Below, piece after piece: positions 33,234-42,751 of a stretch of 64,000 nucleotides of DNA; position 1 is the first letter of the stretch; each line of letters starts with the position of its first letter. The notes under the pieces were generated by a model. The model did not search any database. It was not told where the DNA came from and worked only from the letters and a program-made list of their open reading frames with translations. Both the position numbers and the translations under genes were made by a program. Location: the NCBI GenBank assembly GCA_002694745.1, contig NZMY01000045.1, forward strand, positions 1 through 64,000, given 5' to 3'. This DNA is from Croceicoccus sp. Lineage in GTDB: Bacteria > Pseudomonadota > Alphaproteobacteria > Sphingomonadales > Sphingomonadaceae.

Positions 33234-35057
33234 TCAGGCGTCAACCTTGCGCTTGGCTTTCTTTCGCTCGTTCGGGTCGAGCAGCGCCTTGCGCAGGCGG
33301 ATGTTCTGCGGCGTCACCTCGACCATCTCGTCATCGTCGATATAGGCGATGGCCTGTTCCAGCGTCATGCGGGTCGGCGGGGTCAGGCGCAGTGCGTCGT
33401 CCTTGCCGGTGGAGCGGAAGTTGGTCAGCTGCTTGGACTTCAGCGGATTGACTTCCAGATCCTCGGGCTTGGCGTTCTCGCCGATGATCATGCCCTCATA
33501 CAGCTTTTCCTGCGGGGACACGAACAGCACGCCGCGTTCTTCCAGGCCGCCCAGCGCATAGCCGACCGCATCGCCCGTCGCGTTCGAGATCAGGACGCCG
33601 TTCTGGCGGCCCTCGATCGGACCCTTGTAGGGGCCGTATTTCTCGAACAGCCGGTTCATGATGCCCGTGCCGCGCGTGTCGGACAGGAATTCGCCGTGAT
33701 AGCCGATCAGCCCGCGCGAGGGGGCCGAGAACGCGATACGCGTCTTGCCCACGCCCGAGGGACGCATTTCGGTCAGGTCGGCCTTGCGGCGCTGCATCTT
33801 TTCGACGACCGTGCCCGAATATTCGTCGTCCACGTCGATGACGACCGTTTCGTAAGGCTCGGTCCGGTTGCCATCCTCATCGGTCGAGAAGATCACGCGC
33901 GGACGCGAGATGCCAAGCTCGAACCCTTCGCGGCGCATCGTCTCGATCAGCACGCCCAGCTGCAATTCGCCGCGGCCCGCGACTTCAAAGCTGTCCTTGT
34001 CGGCGCTTTCGGTGACGCGGATCGCGACATTGGTCTCCGCCTCGCGGGTCAGGCGGTCGCGGATCATGCGGCTGGTGACCTTGTCGCCCTCGCGCCCCGC
34101 ATAGGGGCTGTCGTTGACCGAAAAGCGCATCGCCAGCGTCGGCGGATCGATCGGCTGCGCGGCGATGGGTTCGGAGACCGACGGATCGGCGATGGTGTTC
34201 GACACGGTCGCCTTTTCCATGCCGGCCAGCGCGATGATGTCGCCTGCGCGCGCCTCGTCAACGGGCACGCGTTCCAGCCCGCGGAACGACAGCAGCTTGG
34301 ACGCGCGGCCGGTTTCCACGACCTTGCCGTCTGCGTCGATCGCGCGGATCGGATCATTGGTGCGGATCACGCCCGACTGGACGCGGCCCGTCAGCACGCG
34401 GCCCATGAAATTGTCGCGGTCGAGCAGCGTCGCAAGGAAGCTGAACGGCGCATCCTCGTCCAGCCCCGGCGAGGGGACATGGTCGCGGATCAGTTTGAAC
34501 ATCGGCGTCAGATCGCCCTCGCGCGCGTTAATGTCCTCGCTGGCGTAACCGTTGCGGCCTGAGGCATAGAGCGTCGGGAAATCGAGCTGCTCGTCATTGG
34601 CGTCGAGGCTGACGAACAGATCGAAGATCTCGTCCAGAACCTCGTCCGCGCGGCCGTCGGGGCGGTCGATCTTGTTGACGACGACGATAGGCTTGAGCCC
34701 CAGCGCCAGCGCCTTGCCGGTGACGAACTTGGTCTGCGGCATCGCGCCTTCCGCACTGTCGACCAGCAGGATTACGCCGTCGACCATGCTCAGGATACGC
34801 TCCACCTCGGCGCCGAAGTCGGCGTGGCCGGGCGTGTCGACGATATTGATGCGCAGGCCTTCCCACACGATCGACGTCGGCTTGGCGAGAATGGTGATTC
34901 CGCGTTCCTTTTCGAGATCGTTCGAATCCATCGCGCGTTCCTCGACGCGCTGGTTGTCGCGGAACGTGCCGGACTGGCGGAAAAGCTGGTCGACAAGCGT
35001 GGTCTTGCCATGGTCGACGTGCGCGATAATCGCGATATTGCGAAGGTCGGCGGACAT
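33234..35057 (-). CDS. typA: Ribosome-associated GTPase TypA/BipA
   Basis: A 607-residue translational GTPase related to EF-G. G1 is IIAHVDHGKTTLVDQLF (residues ~10-26), the switch II DTPGHADFGAEVERI, and G4 NKIDRPDGRA. Domain II, EF-G domains III and V, and the BipA C-terminal domain (ending LNDERKKAKRK-like: PNERKKAKRKVDA) follow. The ATG at 35057 is chosen over the frame's earlier codon because GAGGGA precedes it. BipA assists 50S assembly and stress or cold growth. Confidence 0.95.
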   Translation of the reverse strand: MSADLRNIAIIAHVDHGKTTLVDQLFRQSGTFRDNQRVEERAMDSNDLEKERGITILAKPTSIVWEGLRINIVDTPGHADFGAEVERILSMVDGVILLVDSAEGAMPQTKFVTGKALALGLKPIVVVNKIDRPDGRADEVLDEIFDLFVSLDANDEQLDFPTLYASGRNGYASEDINAREGDLTPMFKLIRDHVPSPGLDEDAPFSFLATLLDRDNFMGRVLTGRVQSGVIRTNDPIRAIDADGKVVETGRASKLLSFRGLERVPVDEARAGDIIALAGMEKATVSNTIADPSVSEPIAAQPIDPPTLAMRFSVNDSPYAGREGDKVTSRMIRDRLTREAETNVAIRVTESADKDSFEVAGRGELQLGVLIETMRREGFELGISRPRVIFSTDEDGNRTEPYETVVIDVDDEYSGTVVEKMQRRKADLTEMRPSGVGKTRIAFSAPSRGLIGYHGEFLSDTRGTGIMNRLFEKYGPYKGPIEGRQNGVLISNATGDAVGYALGGLEERGVLFVSPQEKLYEGMIIGENAKPEDLEVNPLKSKQLTNFRSTGKDDALRLTPPTRMTLEQAIAYIDDDEMVEVTPQNIRLRKALLDPNERKKAKRKVDA

Positions 35058-35378
35058 TGGTCCCTCTTCAATAATCAACTGTCTGCTGGTCGAGGGAGGG
35101 CCGGTTGCCCCGCAATGTGCCGCGCGCCGAACCCGTCAAAGGTCAGGCCGCGCCCCTTTCACGAGCGCGCCCCTATAACAGAGTGTGCAATGCAGCAAGC
35201 CTTTTACCTGTGGCGGCAGGACCACAGGGGGCGATTTTGAACGGCAAAAATTCTAACAAAGATTGCGTCCACGCCGCCGCAAAACTAGTCCTGCGCCTAT
35301 TGGATGCCATCCTTCGGAACAAAAGGGCGCAAAAGCCCAGGGATTGGCGACCGCCAGTGGAGAGTGGAGAAAACTCGC
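35058..35378. other. Divergent intergenic region between typA and a TonB receptor
   Basis: A 321-base gap with no convincing coding frame. It should hold both promoters. The stretch near 35245-35265 (AAAAATTCTAACAAAG) is the most AT-rich. No Fur-like palindrome or other named site was found. Confidence 0.4.
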
Positions 35379-38093
35379 ATGAAATCAATGGGTCGCGGCT
35401 TTTCTGCCGTGCGTGTACTGGTCCTGTCGGGCAGCAGCCTGGCGGCCATCGCTTCGTGTCCGGCGTTCGCGCAGGACAATGCCTCCGGTGAAGGCGAATA
35501 TGCGCAGCCGGCATATGCCGAGCCTGCCTTCGCCGAACCTGCCTATGAAGAAGACGCGGCGCAATCGGCGTATCAGGGCAACGACATCATCGTCACCGCG
35601 ACCAAGCGCGCGCAGACGCTGCAGGATGTCCCCGTTGCGGTCAGCGTCACGACCGAGGCGCAGATTGAACGCGCCGAGATCCGCGACCTCAAGGATTTGA
35701 CGACCGAGGTGCCGACCCTGCGCGTCATCCAGTTGCAGTCCAGCGCCAACACCAATTTCATCATCCGCGGTTTCGGCAATGGCGCGAACAACGCGGGGAT
35801 CGAGCCTTCGGTCGGCGTCTTCGTCGACAATGTCTATCGCTCACGCAGCGCCGCGCGGATCAACGATCTGCCTGATCTTGAGCGGATCGAAGTGCTGTCC
35901 GGCCCGCAATCGACCCTGTTCGGCAAGAACGCCAGCGCGGGCGTCATCTCGGTCACCACGCGCGAGCCGCAGTTCGATTTCGGCGGCCAGGCCGAGGTCA
36001 GCTATGGCAATTACGACGCGATGGTCGCCAAGGGCATCGTCACCGGCCCCATCACCGACAGCATCGCGGCATCCCTGGGCGGCGGCATCAACATTCGCGA
36101 TGGCTATATCCGGGACGAGGGGCTGGACCGCGACACCAACGAACGCAACCGCTGGTTCACGCGCGGCCAGCTGCTGTTCGAACCCAGCGATGTGTTCAAG
36201 GTCCGCCTGATCGGCGATTATGAAAAGACCGACGAGGATTGCTGCGGCACGGTGCTGCTGCAGAACGGCTTTACCGGCGCGGCGGTCAATGCGCTGGGCG
36301 GGCGTTTCTCGGATCCGGCCGATCCCTATGCCGACGTGATCTATTCGAACTTCGCCTCGACCAACGATATCGAGAACTGGGGCGTGTCAGGCCAGATCGA
36401 CTTTGGCTATGGCCCGTTCGGCATCACCTCGATCACCGCCTATCGCGGCGTGGATTCACTGACCAATCAGGATTCGGACTTCACCAGCGCGGATCTGATT
36501 TCAGAGAATTCGCAGGATCTGGGCATTCGCACCTTCACGCAGGAATTTCGCGCGAATGCCGAATTCGGCCCGGCGAGCATTCTGCTTGGCGCGTTCTATT
36601 TCAACGAAGAGATCGATCAGACCAACGATCTGCTGCTGGGAAGCGATTTCCGCAATTATGCCGATCTGCTGATCCAGAGCCAGACCGCGGGCGCATTCAC
36701 CGCCGACACGGTGGAGCAGACCGTTGGCGCGCTGCTGGGCGATCCGACGCAGTTCATCGGCCGCTTCTTCGGCGACGGGCAGGGGCTGGACGAGGCCTAT
36801 ACGCTGGATAACGAGGCGATCAGCCTGTTCGGCCAAGTCGATTTCGAGGTTACCGACCGGCTGACGCTGACGGCGGGCCTGAACTATACGAAGGACAAGA
36901 AGACCTTCGCCACCGACACCACGACCAGCGACGTCTTCTCGACCATCGATCTGGCGCAGGTCGGCGGGATCGGCATCTATCAGCAGGCGCTGTCGACCAC
37001 GGTCGGCAATGCGCTGATGCTAGGCCGTCCGGCGACGGCGGCCGAGATCGGTGCCTTTGCGGGCGGCAATCCGCAGGCCTTTGCCGCGATCAACGCGGGG
37101 TCGCAGGCCTTTGCCCAGGCGAATGCGAACAATCCCGACGTCAACCCGCTGCTGAACCTGCAGGCGCTGCAATTCCTGCCGCCGTTCCAGAACGTGCCCA
37201 ATGCGGTCGAGAGCGGCAAGATCAAGGACGACGACCTCGCCTTCACGCTGCGGGCCGCCTATGATCTGTCGGACAGCGTGAACCTCTATGTCTCCTATGC
37301 CACCGGCTACAAGCCGCCGTCGGTGAACCTGTCGCGCGACAGCCGCCCGACGCCCGCCGACCGGCAGGCGCTGGCCGCGGCGGGTCTGGCCGTGCCGAAC
37401 CTGACGGCCGGCAGCCGCTTTGCCGATGCCGAGGAGTCCGAGGTCTACGAGCTGGGCATCAAGGGCAACTGGGGCCCGGCGCAGGTCAATTTCGCGGCCT
37501 TCCGCCAGACCATCACCGGGTTCCAGTCGAACATCTTCACCGGCACCGGCTTTTTCCTGGCCAATGCGGGCGAACAGCAGGTGACGGGTTTCGAATTCGA
37601 CGGCACGGTGTTCCCGGTCGAACCCCTAATGCTGCGCCTTGCGCTCACCTATCTGGACGCGGAATACACCGATTTCCAGCAGTCGGGCGTGGGCGACCTG
37701 ACCGGTCAGAACGTGGCGGGCGTTCCGCCGATCGCGTTGACCATGTCGGGCCAGTACACGCATGAATTCGGCAATGGCGCACAGCTGATCGCGCGCAGCG
37801 CCTATCACTACGAATCGGCGGTCGAGGTGATCGAGGGCCTGCCCGGTTTCATCGATCTGGGGCAGGAGGCCGCCATCGGCGCGGTGCGTCCGTTCCCGCG
37901 GCAGGTCGACGATCTTTCGGCTTCTCTGACCTATGTGTCTGATATGGGGCTGGAATTGTCGGTGTGGGGCCGCAATCTGCTGAACGACCGCTATCTGCTG
38001 TCGATCTTCGATACCCCTATTCAGCCGTTAAGCTTTTCGGGTTATCCCAATCAGCCGCGAACCTATGGTATCACCGCGCGCTACAAGTTCTGA
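35379..38093 (+). CDS. TonB-dependent outer-membrane receptor with Tyr/Ala-rich N-terminal linker
   Basis: A 904-residue outer-membrane transporter. The signal peptide is ~1-31 (CPAFAQ). An unusual Tyr/Ala/Glu/Pro-rich linker with AEPA-type repeats follows (residues ~41-65). The TonB box is DIIVTATKRAQ (~69), with the plug to about 185 containing VLSGPQSTLFGKNASAGVIS. The barrel ends in the terminal aromatic ITARYKF. GGAGAAAA precedes the ATG at 35379; upstream codons of the frame lack signal-peptide character. Length is somewhat above the usual 750-850. No catabolic genes adjoin it, so the cargo is unknown. A strong terminator follows. Confidence 0.9.
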   Translation: MKSMGRGFSAVRVLVLSGSSLAAIASCPAFAQDNASGEGEYAQPAYAEPAFAEPAYEEDAAQSAYQGNDIIVTATKRAQTLQDVPVAVSVTTEAQIERAEIRDLKDLTTEVPTLRVIQLQSSANTNFIIRGFGNGANNAGIEPSVGVFVDNVYRSRSAARINDLPDLERIEVLSGPQSTLFGKNASAGVISVTTREPQFDFGGQAEVSYGNYDAMVAKGIVTGPITDSIAASLGGGINIRDGYIRDEGLDRDTNERNRWFTRGQLLFEPSDVFKVRLIGDYEKTDEDCCGTVLLQNGFTGAAVNALGGRFSDPADPYADVIYSNFASTNDIENWGVSGQIDFGYGPFGITSITAYRGVDSLTNQDSDFTSADLISENSQDLGIRTFTQEFRANAEFGPASILLGAFYFNEEIDQTNDLLLGSDFRNYADLLIQSQTAGAFTADTVEQTVGALLGDPTQFIGRFFGDGQGLDEAYTLDNEAISLFGQVDFEVTDRLTLTAGLNYTKDKKTFATDTTTSDVFSTIDLAQVGGIGIYQQALSTTVGNALMLGRPATAAEIGAFAGGNPQAFAAINAGSQAFAQANANNPDVNPLLNLQALQFLPPFQNVPNAVESGKIKDDDLAFTLRAAYDLSDSVNLYVSYATGYKPPSVNLSRDSRPTPADRQALAAAGLAVPNLTAGSRFADAEESEVYELGIKGNWGPAQVNFAAFRQTITGFQSNIFTGTGFFLANAGEQQVTGFEFDGTVFPVEPLMLRLALTYLDAEYTDFQQSGVGDLTGQNVAGVPPIALTMSGQYTHEFGNGAQLIARSAYHYESAVEVIEGLPGFIDLGQEAAIGAVRPFPRQVDDLSASLTYVSDMGLELSVWGRNLLNDRYLLSIFDTPIQPLSFSGYPNQPRTYGITARYKF

Positions 38094-38144
38094 TTCCCTA
38101 ACGGAATCGCATCGAATCTGACCGCAAGCGTCAGGGGAGAGGGA

Positions 38145-38178
38145 GGGTCCGCATCCGATCGGGTGCGGACCCTTTCTC
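38145..38178 (+). terminator. Rho-independent terminator after the TonB receptor
   Basis: GGGTCCGCA (38145-38153) and TGCGGACCC (38164-38172) form a perfect 9-bp stem, and the loop itself contains CCGATCGG. It is followed by TTTCTCGTTT and lies 52 bases after the receptor stop. Confidence 0.85.
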
Positions 38179-38282
38179 GTTTCCAATTCCGCCTAACCGA
38201 TGCGTCCGCCGTAAAGTCCTTTTGCAATCGGCCCATGATTGCGGGATAGTTGCGGCGTCACTGGACAGGGGGAATGGGTTCC

Positions 38283-38693
38283 ATGGATTATATGTTGATG
38301 CCGTTCATGCGCTATTTCGACTTTGCGGGAAGGTCGCGGCGCAAGGAATACTGGATGTTCTTCGTGCTGAACCTGATCATCATCACTGTCATGACCACGG
38401 TGCTGTTCGGCCTCGGCTTTTCGATGGACCCCTATGCCGCGTCGTCGGGCGGGCCGGTGACGTGGCTGATCTTTGCCGTTCTCGGTCTCTATTCGTTGAT
38501 CGTCCTGATTCCGTCGATCGCGGTGCAGGTGCGCCGCTTCCACGATCAGGACAAGTCGGGCTGGTTCGTGCTGATCAATTTCGTGCCCTATATCGGCGGG
38601 CTGATCGTGCTGGTCTTCATGCTGCTGGAAGGCACGCGCGGACCCAACAAATACGGTCCCGATCCCAAGGAAGGGCTTGCTCGCGGCGTCTGA
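38283..38693 (+). CDS. DUF805 membrane protein
   Basis: A 136-residue inner-membrane protein with about four helices and the family's landmarks. These are an aromatic start (MRYFDFAGRSRRKEYWMF, residues ~9-26), the middle VQVRRFHDQDKSGW before helix 4, and the end EGTRGPNKYGPDPK. DUF805 proteins have no settled role. The ATG at 38283 is placed nine bases after AGGGGGA. It converges with the ybbP-like gene. Confidence 0.9.
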   Translation: MDYMLMPFMRYFDFAGRSRRKEYWMFFVLNLIIITVMTTVLFGLGFSMDPYAASSGGPVTWLIFAVLGLYSLIVLIPSIAVQVRRFHDQDKSGWFVLINFVPYIGGLIVLVFMLLEGTRGPNKYGPDPKEGLARGV

Positions 38694-38711
38694 GAATTCC
38701 CGCCCGCCCGG

Positions 38712-41255
38712 TCAGAGCGAACGCAGCGCACTGGCCGGGCGGGCGCGCAATATCGGCAGCGATGCGGCGGTGGCGGCCACGATGACCAGCGCCGCCCCGC
38801 CTGCCAGAACCGCCAGCACGACGGGCCAGTCGGGCCGGAACGGCAATTCGAACAGCCCCGTCATCACGCCCCAGCCGACAAGGCTGCCCAGCGCCAGCGC
38901 GACCAGCGCCAGGACGACGGCCAGCAGCGCATAGCGCACCGCCAGCGCGCCCAGCACCTGCGCGCGGCTGGCGCCCAGCACGCGCAGCACCACGGTCTCA
39001 TAAGTCTCGCGCGCGCGGGCCGCGGCAATCGCGCCCAGCAGCACCGCCAGCCCCGCCAGCACGGTGACTGACGCGGCGGCAAGGATCGCGGCGGCCATGC
39101 TGCCCAGGATCTCGCGCTCCTGCGTCAGAACCGCGCCCACCTCGATCACCGCGCTGCCGGGGAATTCGCGCACCATCGAACTCAGCAGCGCGCGCCGGTC
39201 CGCGCCCTCGGCCAGCGAAATGGTCGCGGCATAGCTGTGCGGCGCATCGGCAATCGCGCCGGGGCTGAAGACAAGCACGTGGTTGAAACCCAGATCGTCC
39301 CACTCGATGGTGCGGAAACTGGCGACCACGGCCTCGCGCTCGGCCCCCAGAACGCTATAGCGGATGCGGTCGCCGATGTTCAGGCCGATGGGGAGCGCCA
39401 GATCCTCGTCGACCGAGACCAGCGCCTCGCTCGCGCCCTGCTGCTCGCTCCACCAGTCGCCCCGCGTGATCGTATTGCCCTGCGGCACGTCGCTGGCGTA
39501 GGTCACGCCGCGCTCGCCGCGCAGCGCCCACGCGCCGTCGGGCACATCCTCAAGGTCCGCGACATTGGTCATCGCGCCTTCGGGCCCATAGGCGAGGATG
39601 GTCGCCCGCAGGTTCGGCACCGCGCGCATCCCCGATCCCGGCGCGATCCGCTCGACCAGCGATTCCAGACCGCCGACATCGGCGCTGGGCAGGTCGATCA
39701 CGAAATAATCGGGCGCGACTTCGGGAACGCTGCTCTCGATATAATTGTCGAGCGCCGACTGGATGCTGGCAATCGCCGCAAAGGCGGCAAGGCCAAAGCC
39801 CAGCGCGGTCGCCAGCGCCACGGTCGGCGCGCCCGGCCGGTCGAGCGCGGAAAGTCCCATGCGGATCGCCAGAACAGCGCCCGTTTTCGGCAATCCGCCC
39901 GCCAGCCGCCTGATCCCGAACCCGATCGCGGCCAGCAGCGCCAGCACGGCCGCCGCGCCGACGATGAACCATAGGTTGAGCAGCGGATCGCGCGCACCCA
40001 GCAGCACCAGCCCCACCAGCAGCACGATCCCGCCGCCCACCGGCAGCGCCGCCGCACGCCAGACTTTCGCCCGCCCGACAGCGCCCGAACGGAACAGCGC
40101 CATCGCCGTCACTTCGCGCGCGGCGATCAGCGGCGGTGCTGCAAAGATCAGCGCGACCAGCAGCGCGAAACCCGCCGCCCGCGCCAGTGCAAGGGCGTCA
40201 AAGCTGAAGCGCGCCTCGACCGGCAACATGCCTTCCAGCATCGAGGCAAGCAGCGGCACCGCCAGATAGCCCAGCACCAGCCCCGCGATCACGCCGACCA
40301 TTGCTGCCGCCACGACCTGCACGACATGCAGCCGCATGACATCCCCGCTCGACGCGCCCAGAACCTTCAGCGTGGCAATCGACGTCCGCCGGCTTTCCAG
40401 CCACGAGGTGACCGCGCCCGCGATCCCGATGCCTGCAATGAACAGCGCGGCCAGCCCGACAAGCGTCAGGAACTGTCCCATGTTCGCCATCAGCCGGTCC
40501 GCACCGGGCGAAGCGCGGTCGCGCGTGCGATGCTCCCAGCTTCCGAGCGGAAACTGCGCCTCGAAATTCTCGGCCACCGCATCGACATCGGCATCCGGCG
40601 GCAATTTCACGCGATATTTGAACCGCGCCATCGATCCGGTCTGCACCAGCCCCGCATCGGCCAGCGTCGCCTCGGATACCAGCAGCGGCGGGCCGAGCGA
40701 GAAGCCTTCGGAAAGCCGGTCAGGCTCGTTCTCGATCAGGCCGGTCAGGCGCACATTGGTGTCGCCAAGCCGCACTTCTGCGCCTTCATCGACGTCCAGC
40801 CGGTCGAGCAGGCCCGGATCGGCCCAGGCCTCCCCGCGCGGCGGAGCGCCCACGCTGCGCCCATCCTCAAGCGTCAGCGTGCCGTAAAGCGGATAGGCAC
40901 CGTCGATGGCCTTCAACTGTACCGGCGCGCCGATCAGATCGTCGCCTTCACCCACCGAAGCGATGGCCTGCAGCCGCACGCCGCCTGATACAGGCCCCAA
41001 CGCACGCAGGGCCGCCAGTTCCTCGTCGCTGGCAGGTTGGCCATATCGGTTGAATTCGATATCGCCGCCAAGGATGTCCTGTCCGCGTGTCTCAAGCTCA
41101 CCGCGGATCGCGCCTTCCAGCGTGCCGATGGCGGACAGCGCCGCCGCGCCCAGAAACAGGCACACGATCAGCAGCCGCAGCCCGCGGAACCGCCATGAGA
41201 AATCGCGCCGCGCCAGCCGCAGGGCCAGCGACCAGCGCGCCATCAATCCGGTCAT
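38712..41255 (-). CDS. ybbP: ABC transporter permease, YbbP/FtsX-MacB type
   Basis: An 847-residue permease with the duplicated FtsX architecture. A first helix (LLIVCLFLGAAALSAIGTL, ~27-45) is followed by a large periplasmic domain, three helices at ~265-385, another helix pair at ~405-450, a second periplasmic domain and three C-terminal helices. Cytoplasmic coupling loops are TLKVLGASSGDVMRLH and LRVLGASRAQVLGAL. It overlaps the ATPase gene by ATGA (41252-41255). The genomic trio tesA / ybbA / ybbP is known from many proteobacteria; proposed roles involve export or mechanotransmission of lipophilic molecules. Confidence 0.9.
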   Translation of the reverse strand: MTGLMARWSLALRLARRDFSWRFRGLRLLIVCLFLGAAALSAIGTLEGAIRGELETRGQDILGGDIEFNRYGQPASDEELAALRALGPVSGGVRLQAIASVGEGDDLIGAPVQLKAIDGAYPLYGTLTLEDGRSVGAPPRGEAWADPGLLDRLDVDEGAEVRLGDTNVRLTGLIENEPDRLSEGFSLGPPLLVSEATLADAGLVQTGSMARFKYRVKLPPDADVDAVAENFEAQFPLGSWEHRTRDRASPGADRLMANMGQFLTLVGLAALFIAGIGIAGAVTSWLESRRTSIATLKVLGASSGDVMRLHVVQVVAAAMVGVIAGLVLGYLAVPLLASMLEGMLPVEARFSFDALALARAAGFALLVALIFAAPPLIAAREVTAMALFRSGAVGRAKVWRAAALPVGGGIVLLVGLVLLGARDPLLNLWFIVGAAAVLALLAAIGFGIRRLAGGLPKTGAVLAIRMGLSALDRPGAPTVALATALGFGLAAFAAIASIQSALDNYIESSVPEVAPDYFVIDLPSADVGGLESLVERIAPGSGMRAVPNLRATILAYGPEGAMTNVADLEDVPDGAWALRGERGVTYASDVPQGNTITRGDWWSEQQGASEALVSVDEDLALPIGLNIGDRIRYSVLGAEREAVVASFRTIEWDDLGFNHVLVFSPGAIADAPHSYAATISLAEGADRRALLSSMVREFPGSAVIEVGAVLTQEREILGSMAAAILAAASVTVLAGLAVLLGAIAAARARETYETVVLRVLGASRAQVLGALAVRYALLAVVLALVALALGSLVGWGVMTGLFELPFRPDWPVVLAVLAGGAALVIVAATAASLPILRARPASALRSL

Positions 41256-41995
41256 AGGGGCTGAAGACCCGCGCGGTCCGACACGATACGCCCGTCGGCC
41301 AGTTCCAGAATGCGCTGGCAGCGTTCGGCCAGCGCGGGATCATGGGTGATGAGGAACAGGGTCGCGCCGCTCGATGCGCGGCGGGTGAACAGCAGGTCGA
41401 TGATCTCGGCCCCCGTCGCGCTATCCAGATTGCCGGTCGGCTCGTCCGCGAAGATCAGCGCGGGGCGGGGGGCAAGCGCGCGCGCGATGGCGACGCGCTG
41501 CTGCTCTCCGCCCGACAGCTGCGCGGGAAAATGGTCCAGCCTGTGGCCAAGGCCGACCGCTTCCAGTTCGGCCTGCGCCCGTTCGAACGCGCCGGTCATG
41601 CCTGCCAGTTCCAGCGGCGTCGCGACATTTTCGAGCGCAGTCATGGTCGGCAGCAAATGAAACGCCTGTAGCACTATGCCGATGCGCCCGCGCCGGGCAG
41701 CGGCCAGCTCGTCCTCGCTCATCGACGCGCCGCCCGAACCGGCGAACTGGGCGCCCGCAACCTCCAGCGTCCCGCCGCTCGCCTGTTCCAGCCCCGACAG
41801 CACCGCCATCAGCGAGCTCTTGCCCGAACCCGACGGACCCAGCAGCGCCACCGTCTGGCCCGATGGAACGACGAGATCGATCCCCTTCAGGATCGGCACC
41901 TCCGCCCGCCCGTTCATGAACGCCAGCGTCAGCCCCCGCGCATCGATGGCGACGGTCTGCGTGTCGGAACGGGGTGAGGGAAAAGCAGCGGTCAT
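41252..41995 (-). CDS. ybbA: ABC transporter ATPase, YbbA/LolD type
   Basis: A 247-residue nucleotide-binding subunit. Walker A is [12 protein letters not shown] (about residues 54-65), the Q-loop [16 protein letters not shown], signature [15 protein letters not shown], Walker [14 protein letters not shown], and switch His in LFLITHDP. The start MTAAFPS at 41995 is preferred; an ATG at 42007 is possible and neither has a strong ribosome site. It is coupled to ybbP and divergent from tesA, the conserved arrangement. Confidence 0.9.
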   Translation of the reverse strand: MTAAFPSPRSDTQTVAIDARGLTLAFMNGRAEVPILKGIDLVVPSGQTVALLGPSGSGKSSLMAVLSGLEQASGGTLEVAGAQFAGSGGASMSEDELAAARRGRIGIVLQAFHLLPTMTALENVATPLELAGMTGAFERAQAELEAVGLGHRLDHFPAQLSGGEQQRVAIARALAPRPALIFADEPTGNLDSATGAEIIDLLFTRRASSGATLFLITHDPALAERCQRILELADGRIVSDRAGLQPL

Positions 41996-42055
41996 TGTGT
42001 CTGGCATGATGCATGACATAGGATCGCGCGGGACACAAAGAAGGTATTGTAACAA

Positions 42056-42751
42056 GTGATTGCTCGTTTCGTGACTTTGGGTGCGGCATTCCTGCTCGCA
42101 TCATGCGGTTCGCCCGCCGATGAAGGCGCCGGTTCAGCCGGTGCCGAAGCAGAGGCGCCGACCGATGCCGTGGTGCCCGGCGGCCCCGCCATCGACATTC
42201 TGGCGTTTGGCGACAGCCTGTTCGCCGGCTACCGGCTGGACAGCGCCCAATCCTATCCCGCCCGCCTGCAAGAGGCGCTGCGCCAGCGCGGCCTCAACGT
42301 CACGGTGACCAATGCGGGCGTGTCGGGCGACACCACCGCGGCGGGGCTGCAGAGGCTGGATTTCGTGCTCGATTCCATGGCCGGACAGCCCGATCTGGTG
42401 CTGCTGGAACTGGGCGCGAACGACATGCTGCGCGGGCTGCCCGCGGCCGAGGCGCGCCGCAATCTCGACCAGATCCTGCAGCGGCTGGACCAGCGCGGCA
42501 TTCCGGTGATGATCTATGGCATGCGCGCCGCGCCCAATCTGGGCGGCGAATACGGCAAGAGCTTCGATACGATCTTCCCCGACCTTGCCGGAAAATACGA
42601 CGCCGAACTGGTGCCCTTCTTCATCGAGCCGCTGATCTTCGACCGCTCGCTGGTGCAGCCCGACCAGTTGCACCCGACGGCGCAAGGCGTCGACGCGATG
42701 GTCGAAAAGACGGTGGAGCAGGTCGAGGACCGGGTGGAGGACCTCGACTAG
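42056..42751 (+). CDS. tesA: Arylesterase / lysophospholipase-type SGNH hydrolase, lipoprotein
   Basis: A 231-residue SGNH/GDSL esterase of the TesA group. The N-terminus is a lipoprotein signal with lipobox LLASC (Cys ~16), followed by an acidic/Ala linker, so the enzyme is probably membrane-anchored in the periplasm. Block I is ILAFGDSLFAGY with the nucleophile Ser. Gly in TNAGVSGDTTAAG, Asn in LELGANDMLRG and the Asp/His pair in PDQLHPTAQG complete the set. The start is a GTG with AAGG about eleven bases before. Divergent from ybbA; its end overlaps recF by four bases. Confidence 0.87.
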   Translation: MIARFVTLGAAFLLASCGSPADEGAGSAGAEAEAPTDAVVPGGPAIDILAFGDSLFAGYRLDSAQSYPARLQEALRQRGLNVTVTNAGVSGDTTAAGLQRLDFVLDSMAGQPDLVLLELGANDMLRGLPAAEARRNLDQILQRLDQRGIPVMIYGMRAAPNLGGEYGKSFDTIFPDLAGKYDAELVPFFIEPLIFDRSLVQPDQLHPTAQGVDAMVEKTVEQVEDRVEDLD

